This document shows, in pieces, positions 14,701 through 26,955 of a stretch of 64,000 bases of DNA. The notes under the pieces were generated by a model. That model had not been told where the DNA came from. It ran no database searches and was given only the letters and a program-made list of their open reading frames with translations. Source of the DNA: Zhengitettix transpicula (taxonomy: Eukaryota; Arthropoda; Insecta; Orthoptera; Tetrigidae). A program made the translations under genes and the position numbers. The stretch spans positions 21,300,629-21,364,628 of the forward strand of contig CM073592.1 in assembly GCA_037074705.1 (NCBI GenBank). The letters are read 5' to 3'. Within the stretch, counting starts at the first letter, position 1, and every line of letters begins with the position of its first letter.

Positions 14701-15654
14701 TCACTTACATGACTCGTAGTTTTCCATCCATTTTCTGTATTTTCAAATATTTCCGTGATTTAACAGTGAACTTGAGGCTATTTTTACTTCAACTAAACCT
14801 TTTTTCGATTGAATGAAAAGGTATCCATTTATATACGATTTATTAATATTTTTATAAGAAAAGATTTTTAATATTTACTTAGAACCACTATTATGCTCCA
14901 ATCAATTAAGGTTAAGTGCGTTTAAGAATTGTAATCTTTCTGAGGTTACGATTGTTATTTGACTTTAATGTATATTTAAAAATAGGAGTGATGAACTGGA
15001 CTTCTTAAGCAAATTAGTTTCTTTAGTGTGGTAGCTCTTGCTTATAAATATCAGAATATACCAGAACTCGATGACGCAATCCGGAAGGAAGGATAAAGTC
15101 GTGATAAAATAGAAATTCCGTGGGAAACCGGGGAAAGAGAGGAGCGTCGTTAATTTTTTTTTTAACGCCTTCGATTTATACTACCCTTCTGCGTCTCAGC
15201 ATATGTTCCTCTAGCCTTCCTTATATTTTTGTCAGAAATTTTTACCTTGGAATTTTCTTTAAATGTTTCCTTCGTCTGGTTTCACCTTCGTAATTTTTTG
15301 TTACTGCTCGTCAATTTTATAATAGTTTGGTCTAGACTGAAGGTCTTTAATACCTTTAATAGTTTTCAAAGCAAAATTCCGGCAAACATTATAATCAGAC
15401 TACTCATCTTCTCCGGTCTCTAACTTTGAATGAAAATGGTCATCTTCAAGACCCCAAAGTTTACAAGTTAAATATTTGTAAATTGAAAATACTATAGTCA
15501 TATATTTGTATACCATCAAAGCCTCCGGATTTATACTATTACTTATATTTTTATAAAAAAAATAATATCGGTCCGTTTACACACGCAACAGGTGATCGAA
15601 AAGGAACCTGCAAGAGGCTCAGAGAGACTGAAGCGAAAGTAGCCAAAGTGGAGA
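8791..15654. other. No gene recognised (6.9 kb)
   Basis: AT-rich stretch without recognisable exons. It contains a T-run/A-run switch at 10889-10908, G-rich runs near 12137-12153 and an AG-rich run near 14128. The interval 13480-13980 has more balanced composition and a 118-codon minus-strand frame (13310-13666) beside a 74-codon one. This may be an old mobile-element fragment, but I find no domain in it. Confidence 0.55.
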
Positions 15655-15776
15655 GATTTTTTTTTTACTATAATAGGCCACTTGTTGGTAATCCACGTGG
15701 TGGAAACTCCGCTTTAATAGCATAGGAAGGGATTTGAAAGAGGGGTTGCGGAAGGGTAGCGAAAGGTAGCCAATTG
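15655..15776 (-). mobile_element. Retroposon family S, copy b (3' fragment)
   Basis: The + strand shows a T run at 15658, then GGTAATCCACGTGG, TTAATAGCATAGGAAGGG and GAAGGGTAGCGAAAGGTAGC, colinear with the 3' third of the family S element. It is heavily truncated and diverged. Confidence 0.65.
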
Positions 15777-15829
15777 AACAGCCGTGTGTATGTGTTCGGA
15801 GCATCAAAGGAAAAAATAAGTACGATCGT

Positions 15830-16080
15830 TGTTGGTAGTGATTAGACCCAGATTGGTAGCGAATGCTGTTTACGGCAACTGCAGACCACGTGGGGGCACT
15901 ATGGTCGCGATAAGCAAGCCATCGCTGGTGTTTGCTGATAGCGCAGTTGGACGCAGCACGCCGCGGCGTCATGGCGGACAAGGACGCCCTGTGGCTGTGG
16001 GTGGCCCGCGCCTTCAGCTTCATCCACTCTCCTCAAGAAATGTTCGTCTTCACGCCGCCGCACATGTGTCAGTATTATCA
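15830..16080 (+). promoter_or_regulatory. GC/CpG-rich patch, candidate internal promoter
   Basis: About 250 bases rich in CG dinucleotides (GCACGCCGCGGCGTC, CCCGCGCC, CACGCCGCCG) stand out from an AT-rich surround and enclose the ATG at 15971. In insects such patches often mark first exons of ubiquitously expressed transcripts. I see no clear TATA box or initiator motif that would settle it. Confidence 0.3.
15971..16067 (+). CDS. Candidate alternative first coding exon of aPKC (speculative)
   Basis: In a short GC-rich patch, an ATG in good context (GCGTCATGGCG) opens a 38-codon frame that begins MADKDALWLWVARAFSF. An in-frame stop lies upstream at 15911. A GTCAGT donor-like site at 16068 would end the exon after ATG T, i.e. 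with one spare base, which is exactly the phase needed to join exon A at 41398 (giving Phe instead of Val). The joined product would have a pseudosubstrate, C1 and kinase but no PB1 domain. The donor is weak (T at -1, C at +3), I do not recognise the peptide, and the splice would span 25 kb. It could equally be a chance ORF or the start of an unrelated transcript. Confidence 0.25.
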
Positions 16081-18266
16081 TTTGTGATGGCTGCGTCAAT
16101 CAATTATCCGCGAAAGTATATCTTCTTAATTCACGGCGAGTTTTATCACTCACTCGACTCGGGCATTTATCGAAAGGAATTAATTGTGCCGGAGTCAAGT
16201 GTACGAGTGAAAGTCGCTGAAATGGGTCAGGATGCAATATCACAGGATTGATGAAGGTGGCTAGATCAATGAATGTATCTGCTGGAGACAGAGAAGTCGG
16301 AGACCAATTGTTATATTGATAGAATAGTACAAATAAAGAAGGTATAAGTGATCGAGGCAGTAGGAAAAGAGGCACGTGGAAATTATTTTTCAATGAGATA
16401 ACTGCTGTAATTTTGACGCGTCAATCCAAACTCTGTTGTGGTCCCATGAAATTCCGTCTGAATTAACTGTGTCGAACATGGATTATTTCTTATTAAATTT
16501 GTAATAAATTCTCCTCGTCCGTTAAAATTGACCAACAGTCCGTATCATGACTGATATAAAAAAAATACGATTGGACTTAAATTGCCAGTTCTTTGCAACG
16601 TTTTGTTATGTTTTCGAAAATAAATATAAATTGTTGTTTGCCGAATATTGGTTACCCGGTTTATCTCCGATAAGACATCTTCAGAGCTGTACCGTTATCG
16701 CGAGTGTTTCGTATCGGTGGAAAAAAAAATGTACGTTAAATACCGATAGGCCTCAGTTTCATATCTCCTGCTCCTTTTCTCAACATTGCTTTCAGATTAT
16801 GAGATCAAGGTTAAAGGATCGTAACAGTTTTCTTACTTGCGTTCACCATTGAGACCAAATTCAAAGTAATCTGTTGTATTGCTGTTTTTGAGTCGACTTC
16901 GCATTGAAACTGTTTCTACCCGCCTCTTATTTTTATTTGATGATAAAAATTGATTGATTTTGAAGAGTGGCTTATTGGAACACATCGGCTAATTTTTTTT
17001 ATTGTTCTTTAACAGAACCTTAAAATTCGTAAATAAATTTTTCTAGAACTGTCAGTACCACATTTCTGATCTGAACCAATATTGCTAATTTTTTTTTATT
17101 AATTCTGAAGAATAGATCCATTGTGTTCGGCTTAAATTGTTTGCATTGTGTCCAAGTGTTGTGATGAGGAGCGGTCCACCGGCTGCCTAATTACCCGGGG
17201 CTGCTGCTGTTGCATTCTATACCCGTGTGCTTGTACGTGTGTGTGTGTTATGCTTGCTAACAATAACACGGTAGTCCGTCACCCGGACGACCTGATAAAA
17301 TCTACGAAATGCACACAGTGCTGACGGCAGGCCGATAGGAAACCCTCCCCAACTTCCTATAGGCTCTCGGATGTGCTCCGTCACAACTTTCCATGTGAAA
17401 AGGTAGATTGAGTCACAGTTTCCATTTAAACGCTATTTTCTTTCTGCAGTCAATTTCATGCCTTTTACGAATTATTTAAATCTTGCCTTAGATACTCTCA
17501 TTATATCCCTCACTATGCCTTTTGTCTCTTTTATCTGCCACTAATTTATTTGAATCCAGTTAACTTTCTTTATTTCCTGAATACTGCTGCCTGCTATTTA
17601 CGTCAGTACTTAATTTATAACACACTGGCTACGTGCGATGAACGGGCTCCTTTGTGTCCTATGACGTCACGCGTGACCTCTCGCTGTAATTTTTTTTTGT
17701 CAGAGAGACTAATAGCATACATTTATTTTTCTTACAACGGAAAATTATTTTCACGAGCATATTTGAGATTTGGACCTGTATTCTAGGGCATCGGAAAGTT
17801 TCTCAATTTTCTACCGTGGTTTTTTGTTTTCAATTCAACCATGATTCGCTTTTTTCAGACCTAGTTTCTTTTGTCTACCTATCTCGCTTATAAATACCAT
17901 TTTCTTGCAATAATAATTTACTAAACTATTAAATATTCTTCCTAAAACTATCCTGGCCATTAAAAAAAATTCTGTTTAATAACAAGATCTCACCTGTTAA
18001 AAATAAGGATTTTTATTTTGGTTATCTACTGGGACTAGGGGCAGTGTTACTCGAATGAACAATAATTTTTTCGTTTGAAATCTCACTGTTAAGTATCACG
18101 TTTTGTAAATTTTTAAATATAGATTTTTTCATATCTGCATGCATATTTTGTCCGCTTTAAATTCTTTGACTTTGGATATAAAACTGTCTTATTTCTGTGA
18201 ATGACTTACACTGATTACCACCGCGTGGTTAACGTTAACGATAACTTTATATTCATTTTAATAAAT

Positions 18267-18394
18267 GATTCTCGGTTTATCAACGGGGTCAATTTTTTTT
18301 ATCAAAACAATTTTAGACGACGTGCGATGATGATAATAACGGAAACGTTTTTTTATGTGACTAAACTCTGACCCGGTTGATAAACCGAGAATCG
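18267..18394. repeat. Inverted repeat, 25-bp arms, 78-bp loop
   Basis: The left arm at 18267-18291 reads GATTCTCGGTTTATCAACGG and onward; the right arm at 18370-18394 is its reverse complement with a single mismatch. The right arm also resembles a Penelope-type tail core (CTGACCCGG...CCGAGAA). Head-to-head tails of this kind recur in the window, so the most economical view is a decayed inverted pair of PLE ends. Confidence 0.75.
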
Positions 18395-19099
18395 TGTATT
18401 AAAACATTATTGTGTCCTTGATATCAATTTTTAACCGTCTGTTGTACTTCCTATGACAATCCCCAAATGAGCCACTAAAATCACATCTGAGTGACTCTTT
18501 TAATTCGTTACATCGACAGGAGTAATTTTGAGATCGATTCCTTGTCTGGGCGTTTAGAGGACTATTGATGGATCGCTCTGCCGTCTTTAGGAAGACAAGA
18601 AATATAGGTACTGGGAGAGAGAGGAATCGGATAGTCGGAAGTGTGTTTAAGTGCAGGGGGAAAAAACCCGCGGGCAAACCCTGGAAACCTACATTAAATG
18701 AACCAACTCTAGGGTCGTGGAGAAAGTGAACTCCATCCCCACTGCTCGAATTTCTCTTTTAGAAATAACACCTACTATCTTTTGTAGTATCAGAAGTTAA
18801 TTATCAGAGATTACGATGAATGAATTAAAAATTAACGTATATCCCGGGTCACAGCATGGTGGGAGGTTGCCACGTATGAGTGGAGGGAGATGATTCGTGT
18901 AGTTTATTTAATTTTATAAGCAATAGCAAATTCTGGTTATTCATATAAGGTAAAGCAATCAATGTAAGCAACACGAATTAATTCATCGTCTTTTTACGCC
19001 GGAATTTTTCGACCGTGCGAATTTGCCATTGTTGTGTCGTGCTTGAAGAAGGTGCGATCGTGGCCCCACCCTCGGAGGAGAGAGACTAAGATGCGTCGC

Positions 19100-19412
19100 T
19101 ATCGCCTTGGCTCCTTTTCTGGAGCTGAGCCGGGAAGATTAGATCACGGCTGGTCCGCTGATTAGATTACAGGCTCCCCAGTGTCACAGCCATGAACGTC
19201 GCCGACTGCTGTTGGAATGTGGCGTTCGTCAACAGACCCGGTACGTCCAGCGATCTAAGTGCACGTCTTCTTTCACATGTCAGCGTAACATCCCCCATGA
19301 AAAGAAACCTGACCAGAAAACGCGAGTTTTTTCTTCTTCTGCGGAGCCAAACCCTAAGTACAAACGTGGCTTACACGAGAACCACATCTTCGTGACTTGT
19401 AAAGCAACTTAA
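19100..19412 (+). pseudogene. Possible piggyBac-type transposase C-terminus remnant (doubtful)
   Basis: A frame ending at 19412 contains CHSHERRRLLLECGV followed by RQQTRYVQRSKC and a further Cys. The order Cys ... R-x-x-TRY ... Cys ... Cys is reminiscent of the cysteine-rich tail of piggyBac-family transposases, which follows a conserved R-L motif; a stop-interrupted EPGRLDHG precedes it. The spacing does not match exactly, and no catalytic region is visible upstream. Confidence 0.2.
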
Positions 19413-20145
19413 ATTTAGCATTGATGAAGTGATTCCACTACAATAAAAATTAATTGTCCTGGAAAATAATTAAATTTTGATTTATAATTTTCATCTTTAA
19501 ACATGAGTGAAATTCACCTTATTGTTTAGTTGGAACTTCGTGAAAATAAAAGTTGGTCTAATGAATGAAATTATTTAAATTTTCTAAGATTTCCTGGGGA
19601 AAAAAATTGTTATTTTTTTTTTCATGAACAGACTATAATAATTAAAAAAATAGATAGTTAAATTTTCAATGCTATATATTTATCCGAAGCTTTTAACATT
19701 TTAAAGTAGTCGTTTTAACTGTCATAAATAAATTTGAAGCATGTCTGGATGTGTACCGGTATTTCAGTAGACTTTTTTGTTCCTCTTACAAAGTCTTGTT
19801 GTATAATTTAAATTTGCTGGAAAAAGTCTTTCATGGAATTGTGTACAATTTAATTGACATGATTTCCTACAATCGGTCTGTTTTTCAACAGAAGTTTGAA
19901 TTCAAACAATTATCTAGTGTTTCGCATGTCGTTCTGAGAATGTTTTGCTATCATCAATCATTCGTGGAAAACATTGAATTCTGTAGCAAGCCTTAGCACG
20001 TGTTGTCCCTTCTTGGTGATAGGTCAGACTTATCTGAAGCACAGTTTTCTTCAGCACGTGGGTGGGGGGGGGGATATTGTTTTATCCGGTAGCGCAACCT
20101 AGTTCATTTCTCAGGATCACTTTAGTCCGTATTTGTAAGGTGTCA

Positions 20146-20884
20146 TCTATATAATAATAGAGGATTTATATTTGTTTGTATGTATTTACATTAATTTCTA
20201 TACAAATTTAAACGCGTGGACAGGTTGCAACAAAAATTGGTACGCATATTCTTCAGAACTCTAGAAACGGTACTGTTGGTGGTGAGAAAGGTGCAAGGAA
20301 TTATAATTTAAAAATAAGATTATTTCGTGTTAAATTAATGCGCGCGAAGAGACCATGACGTCACGAGAGAGAGAGAGACGTTACTACGCGACCAACAATG
20401 GAAATAGTTCCTTTTTCCGTAATGAAATAAAGGAGGAATATTTTCATTGAATAAAATGTATAATTTTATCCAACAATACTCAATCGAATGATAATAAAAA
20501 ACAATACTAAATACTTTACGAACCTTGCGGAAAATGTAAGTTAATTTTCGTGCCCTGTTAGTGACGCCAACATGGCGACTATTTGTTTACATTGTGAATA
20601 TAGCTAACAATTTCATCCATTTAATCTTTCGTAATGTCTGAAGACTGAGGGACAATTATATCATGTAATACTCAACGAGTATATTTAAGTATTCTATTCG
20701 TAAAGAGATTCGGAGTAATGTTTTTTGGGTTTTATGCAATAAACTTCATTGTATTTTACAGTTATTTTAATGTTCTATCGGTCGAAAGTATCTATGGAAC
20801 TAGGAACTAAAGATTAATATAGAATTAAATACCTTTTCTGGTTTATATAAATAAGTACACGGGAAACGTCGGGCACTCAGTTAG
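20146..20884 (+). mobile_element. Non-autonomous Helitron, copy 2 (nearly complete)
   Basis: The element begins with TCTATATAATAATAG directly after a host A. It ends with a terminal hairpin (ACACGGGAAACGTCGGG), about ten spacer bases and TTAG followed by host T, a one-base change from the Helitron CTAG|T terminus. It has no terminal inverted repeats, no target-site duplication and no Rep/helicase coding region, as expected for a non-autonomous Helitron. At 739 bp it is slightly longer than copy 4. Confidence 0.8.
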
Positions 20885-22470
20885 TATTTAATAATAATAA
20901 TAATTAATTTAGAAGTATCCGTAGATAGTCGACCAATTACGAATCATGTATGTATGAAGCGAAGAATACATGATGATTTACTAAAATATAAAATTATTCA
21001 GATATAAATAGCAATATACAGGACAATGGAATTGACAGTGCAAATGTAAATTAACGAAGTCACTTTCTAAATGAATGACACTGAGTGTCCACGAATTTGT
21101 GGACATGGAAACGTGTATTGATGCATTGTACTCGGAAATAAATATCAAACTATTATACTACCACACTGAACTAAAAATAATACACGTCAATCTGTCTGTT
21201 AAATTATAACTTAAACGGCGTACAGGGCAAAGTTTATATTTAGAAGTTCGTATTAAATTGAATAATAGTGTTGGAGTGTTATAGTTCAACTTGGGTGTTG
21301 AAGTTGATTGATTGCTATCAAGAGTGAGTTTTGGTTGACGTTTTCCGACACGCAATCTAGGAAATATTGGATAGAGCCGTCCCCGCGGAATGGTGTAAGG
21401 AAATAGAGCATCGTAGTTGACAGAATTATTAATGTGTTTCCTATAAAGAACAACCGTTGGTTAGTTTTGGGCGTTATTGACATTATTTTTTATTTTAAAA
21501 AATTATCGCTTTATCTGGGGAAAAAAACCCTGTAAGTACGTAGAATAATTTTAGGAGGAGGAATGGGAATCCGTTTTGTGATAGACTTAAAATGCATGCA
21601 GGTAAATAATGAAGCGATTGAGAACAAGTGTTTTAATATAGATTTTTTCCGGTTAATTACTAACCTAAAATAATGTTTTATTCCTTCAATTTGGTTTCCA
21701 TTTATTTAACAAAAATTATCTGCTTGTTGTTTACCACGATGTTTTATCTATATTGACAAATTTTCGGTAATTTGTTGTTAGTGTAGTAATTTAAAGTGTA
21801 AACGTGCTTGAGGACAGTTTTTCTTAATCGGAACACAATTTTCGTGATTTACAGTCTTGGTATTTAAATAAATAACATGTTATAGGTGATTGTTATAAAT
21901 GCAGCAATTAATTTTCCGGAGGCACATTTTCAGAACTACTGTAACTGTGTCCCTCTACTGACTGGATTCAACAGTTGCAGAATGATTTCGGCTATATTTT
22001 ACTGTACACGGCGTTCCCGTTAAATCAGTATTTAGATACATATATTTCCAGGAAGTGGAACGAATGTTTTGAGTTCTATCTGAGGATAAATGAAAAATTT
22101 ACGAGCCCATAAAATGTGACACGTGCGTGTTGGTAGGAGTCAGCGCACGGAAAATGAAGCATCACGTTTGCTGTTGGACTTGATGTGGTGTCAGTTCATT
22201 TATTACTACTCCTGCTGCGACTCTCGCTTTTCCGCGGTAATTTTTCACAGTTGCTGACCGTATCACAATATTTGATCATGTGTCAAAAGCTTGGGTTTTA
22301 TATCGGGGATGGTGGTGAATTTTTTCTCAAAATAGATGTCGAAGTTTCAGACTGCTACAGATTCTAAATGTTATTACGCCATGTAAACACCTGAATGACT
22401 AATTCAGAATACGAAGTTTTGACAAATACAGCTTTCTTCTTATAAATAAAATAGACTGTTTAATAATAAA
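20885..22470. other. No gene recognised
   Basis: AT-rich anonymous sequence. Two overlapping minus-strand frames at 21158-21483 lack any recognisable motif. Confidence 0.6.
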
Positions 22471-22595
22471 AGAGATAGCCAAATACAAACATAAAAGTTA
22501 TAATATAAATACCACACAACGTTTCTGGGATCCCTTTCTTCAGGTGCTAACGAGAGCCTAGAGCGACACAACTGCACTTGACAAAACTCAAAAGC
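22471..22595 (-). mobile_element. Penelope-like element 3' tail (family P1)
   Basis: In reverse complement this reads GCAGTTGTGTCGCTCTAGGC, then AGCACCTGAAGAAAGGGATC, CCAGAAACGTTGTGTGGTAT and TTATATTA. The same tail follows the GIY-YIG remnant at 37921-38290, which assigns the family to Penelope-like retroelements. Confidence 0.75.
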
Positions 22596-22689
22596 TTTAT
22601 TTTGTACAAATCTACACTAGTCGAAAAAATTTGACCAAATTTCGTATGTGTGTCTTTCAAACCGGAAACAAATACTGTGGGGGTAAGAC

Positions 22690-23200
22690 ACCCAGAGGCG
22701 GAGGTGAAAATTTTCAAACATACTTAAAGAGCCTGTATTTGAGTCGAATATAAATTCTACGGGGTCAATGAGATTGATAGTGTTTCTGTATTGCAGGGGA
22801 GAACCCTTAGAGGTGGAAGTGAAGGGACGTTACACAAAAATACCGCGAAAACAACAGAGCTTGGAGTCCAATCCGGGGTAGAGTATGTCGCTGAGTTGAA
22901 TTGACATTCAGCTTTCCGTTTAACCCTCAGGGGTGGGGGTGAAAATTTTCAGATATGCCGATTAAGAATGCCGATATTTGCGTCGCAAGAAATTTTTTCG
23001 GGGTGAATGAGATATATAGCGTTACTCCAGATATTTTTGTGTATAATATCAACCCGTTGCGGCATGGGATGGGAGCACCTTTAAGGATTGGGGTGGAAGG
23101 CCGTTACACATCCGAGATTGGAGTCCAATCTGGGGTTATGGATGTCGCTGATTTTAATTATGACAACCCGGGCAACGCCAGCACCCATATAATTCTTCAT
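22690..23200 (+). repeat. Two diverged tandem units of about 235-257 bp
   Basis: GTGAAAATTTTCA occurs at 22704 and 22939, and TTGGAGTCCAATC followed by GGGGT...ATGTCGCTGA occurs at 22861 and 23118. Both units open with a GAGGYGGRGGTGAAA-like block. The 116-codon frame at 22955-23305 lies mostly in the second unit and is disrupted in the first, so I do not treat it as a gene. The block may be an old satellite or part of a larger mobile element. Confidence 0.65.
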
Positions 23201-23305
23201 ACTGGTAACTGGGAGTCTTTTTATCCACCTTGCCTCTTCATGGGAGGAAATAAGTTGCATTTAAGGATAAATAGGTTCGAGAACGAGCAAGAGATTGATA
23301 AATAA

Positions 23306-26300
23306 AAAAATTGTAGGTAATAAATAATTTCGTCGATGAGTTTCGAAAGTACTACAGTAACACTGAATAAGGATAAGGTGAACCAAGTAGGACTTATTGT
23401 AACTAGGAGGTGAGATAACACCCTGCTGGGAAGAAGAACCGGGCTTTGTACTGTTCTGAAGTTTTCTATATTTTCCCTTTCCATTGTCAATCTGTCCGAG
23501 GCATATATTTATTCAATTCATCAATTTCAGAATTTTTTTCTGTTCCTAAAATTGGACAAACTGAGGAATAAAAAGTTGTGATGTGTTGCCAACAGTGATT
23601 ATCTCTCCAACAAATTGTCCTGGTGGCAAAAGGAGAAGGAGGGAGTTATGACACTTTTCTATTTCTTCTACCACATTAGCCACTTCTTCTGATTTACAAC
23701 CTAGAGGGTGGGGGGGGGGCGGAGTTCTGTAAGGAAAGAGAAAACTTTCCTTTCTTCAGAAAAGAGTTATTGGATTAATGTGTCTGCTCGCATCAAGGAC
23801 ATCGTGCAGAAGGCTTTACAAAATTGAAATACTTCTCCTTACGACGTGTAGTTAAACTCAAACATTAATTCTTTATAATTTTGATAACATATTTGCTATT
23901 TTGTAACTCAACGAATTAATTTAAATTGTAGAAGTTTGGAAGATACCTAGGTTATTAGTATTTTTAAGAAGCTTCCAAAATACATCAAGAAGTCGGTTCA
24001 ATGAACTTAGAACTTGAACAGCATATTTACTGGATATTGTATATTGAACTGAACAGTTAAAAACTAGCCTGGATGTTACATAAGTTACTTGTATTTAATT
24101 CACTGCGGGCTCCCATACCCTGGAAGGGGTGGCTGCTCCGTTGAATCCACCAAAGAAAATTATTTACTTGTAACACGTTGGCTTCTGAAATGCCAGTTAC
24201 TTCTTTTTTTTTTAAAAAAAAAAAAAAGCAGCCAGTCGAGGATTTGTGAGCAAGCAAGCAGTTTTATCGTGTCATGTGCGATGCTATTGCACGTTAAAGT
24301 CGGTAGCATTTTTCTCGCCTGTGTTTATACTCCACATAATCTTGCCATAAAGTTCCACGAACGTGTTAATGTGAAGGAAAGAGTAGAGGAAATTACGGTG
24401 GTACCGATGTTTTGATTTTTTTTTTTCTGGGCCCCCATCCACGTGGCCATCAAATGAAGCTTCCTGGGAACATCGTGGCGGGTCTAGAATGGCTTCTTTC
24501 TTTCAGTTGTGGCCTTCGTAAAAGGTGGTCCAGCACGCGGAATTTAATATTGTCCCTGAAGAGCCCTTACTATTCTCTCTCTCTTCCTCCATTGAACCAC
24601 CTTCCTCCCCTGCAGTGCGGTTATTAACGTTGGCTTTCTGGATGGCGCCTCCCTCTTACTTTCTTTCTATCTGCTTTACTTCAGTAATTTATTATGCCCC
24701 GGGTTTTGCTGCATGTTGCGGAAAATGGACTTTTGTTTTAAGGCCAACAATAGGTAAAAGTTTAAATTGCTAATGAAACAATAGGAACACCGATGATTTC
24801 CACCTCAATATTTAACGTAAAAGAAAAAAGAAACTCTTAGAAGTCATACTTTAGAATCGCTAGTACTTAACCTACAACGCGGCGCCGAAACACAAATATA
24901 GCGAGCGATTGATCTCGGAATATCGATGACAAAGATTTGTATTTGAAATTTCATCCGCGGGTACATAACAGCCACATAAATCATACTGAATAGTTTTAAA
25001 TGATTTATACTGAAGATAATAATGGAAAAAATTTGTAAAATCATCTTAAACACTTTTGATCTGGCGATCTCTTTTAAGAAAGTCTCCCTACTGATTGAAC
25101 CACCCACGTCAGCTTAAAAATTGTTCCATTTTGTTATCAGAATCAGACGTCTGATGCAAATTAAATCAAAATTCCTTTCGTTAATTGTGAAAAATGTTTA
25201 TGTGAACGTTAAGTATACGTAAAACGCAGAAAAAACCGCTAATAGATTAAGTAAAAGCTGACAGCTTCCACAACAAATTAATAAGTCTTAATATCAGAAT
25301 AACAAAATTTAAAATGTTAAACGAAATTAAATTTTTAAGTTTTATTCCAAAATTTAACAATTATGAAATTAAACCAAATTGTTACAGATCGCGGACAAAT
25401 ATCCAATACATTTAGGTCGTATATTAATTGATATATAAATAATAATAATATGCCAGATCATTGAAAAAATCATTAAAGCTAAATAATGTCAGAGTTTTAA
25501 GATTCATTGCCTTCTGGTAATATGAAGTTAAGTTGCGCAAGGTCTCGTGTCTCAACGACTGTGTTAAATTTTAAATAATAATAATAATAATATAATATAA
25601 TAATAATAACAACAATAATAAAATAAATAATAATAATAATAATTGTAAAGGTGCAGTGATCTTATCAGTAAATTAATTTACTTTGCATACTTTCGCTCCT
25701 TTTTGATATATAAAGTACTTTCCTGGGGGGTAATTGTTCAGGAAAAGAGAATTATTATACTTAAGAAATTTGTTGTTAGACGTGTGTAAAATTTCTTCGA
25801 TTAAACTATCCTTGTTTGTTCCCCTATACATTGCTATTCTTTCCTTTACATGTCGTTAAATAGTTATCAAAGCTTCTTGTTAATGTTTTATATTTCTTTT
25901 TGGTCTACAGGGCCAGAAACAACATTTTTTTTTATTAATTTATTCTGCCTTTCAAACTATCAACTGGTTATACTAAACGCACAGCGCGGACTTCATCCAC
26001 GTCCAAGGGATGAACAAATAAAGTAATTAATTCATTAATTAATAATACATACAGCCGGAAAATAACTGTGACATTATTCGATAGGGGGTCGATTGAGATA
26101 AATTTTAATATAAATATTAAATATTAAATTACACAACGAACATTCGGTCCTGTTATTTTTTTTAAAAAAATCGCGAAAACATTATACGCTACAATTGAAA
26201 TAATTGGCTATGTTACCATGTTTATTTTAAAAATAATAATAATAAGTGACTGCTCGAAAAAGGTTTTCACATATAAGAGAGGAAATTGGAATTATAATAG

Positions 26301-26335
26301 TTAACTGGAAAAAGTAATAGCATTTTCAATCATCT
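23306..26335. other. No gene recognised; simple repeats
   Basis: Contains a G run at 23708-23718, a T10A14 switch tract at 24204-24227 and an AAT/ATA microsatellite at about 25576-25643. No credible exon is visible. Confidence 0.6.
25576..25643. repeat. AAT/ATA trinucleotide microsatellite, interrupted
   Basis: Runs of AATAAT units broken by ATAATATAATAATA and AACAACAATAATA. It is a simple low-complexity tract. Confidence 0.85.
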
Positions 26336-26339
26336 GTTT

Positions 26340-26425
26340 CTTGGATCACCTGACGAAAGAAACAAGGATTGTACTTGATTTATGACTTACTTTTGTCTGT
26401 TATTTGTCTATTTATTTATATAATA
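26340..26425 (+). mobile_element. Diverged Penelope-like tail (family P1-related)
   Basis: GATCACCTGACGAAAGAAAC, then AAGGATT and TTTTGTCTGTTATTTGTCTA, follows the order of the P1 tail, but the central GAAACGTTGTG block has been lost. Confidence 0.5.
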
Positions 26426-26792
26426 ACACAGACGTTTTATAACTTCCAAAAATATTAATTTTGTCGCAATTTATTTTATTAACATCGTGGTTTTTCTATG
26501 TTTTACAATTAGTATTCTTTTCTACTTTCTATGCTAATTTAGAGAATTCTCTGATAATTGTGTACGATAAGATTTTGTTTTAAAATTTTCGTTTCAGAAA
26601 CCCACGTTTTCCATGATTTTTTTAAAATTTAATTTGGAAAAATCTTTGGGACATCCGGACATAATCCATTATTTACCCCGTTTTCTCAACTATTTTAATT
26701 AGCTCGTTAATATGAATCTAATTGCTGGAAAGACAACTGTTGTCGCAAAGTTTACGGAGGAAAAAAAATTTACTTTTATAATTATTTTTTTA

Positions 26793-26955
26793 TGAGTGTT
26801 GTCAACTTACTAGTGCAGTTGTGTTTCTCTAGGCTCTTTTTAGCACCTGACGAAAGGCACAAGGATCCCAAAAACGTTGTGTGGTATTTATATTATCACT
26901 TTTTATCTGAATTGGCTATCTTTCGTTTTCATTATTTTCAATCAGACGTAAATTT
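26793..26955 (+). mobile_element. Penelope-like element 3' tail (family P1)
   Basis: Colinear with the tail at 38352-38525: GAGTGTTGTCAACTTACTAG, TGCAGTTGTGTTTCTCTAGG, CACCTGACGAAAGGCAC, AAAACGTTGTGTGGTATTT and TTTCAATCAGACGTAAAT. No coding sequence is attached. Confidence 0.8.

Larger units (their letters stand above)
16081..20145. other. No confirmed gene; isolated repeats
   Basis: Anonymous AT-rich DNA apart from a possible Penelope-type tail (minus orientation) at about 16640-16690, the inverted repeat at 18267-18394 and the doubtful transposase remnant at 19100-19412, all listed separately where supported. A GT-rich run occurs near 17240. Confidence 0.5.

Noticed and set aside
15829..16251. 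140-codon frame containing VRVKVA near its end, resembling the start of an aPKC PB1 domain
   Set aside because: The resemblance stops after six residues, no donor follows in the right place, and the PB1 core (the acidic OPCA-like region) is absent.
22955..23305. 116-codon + strand frame
   Set aside because: It lies mostly within a diverged tandem repeat whose other unit carries stops; no domain is recognised.
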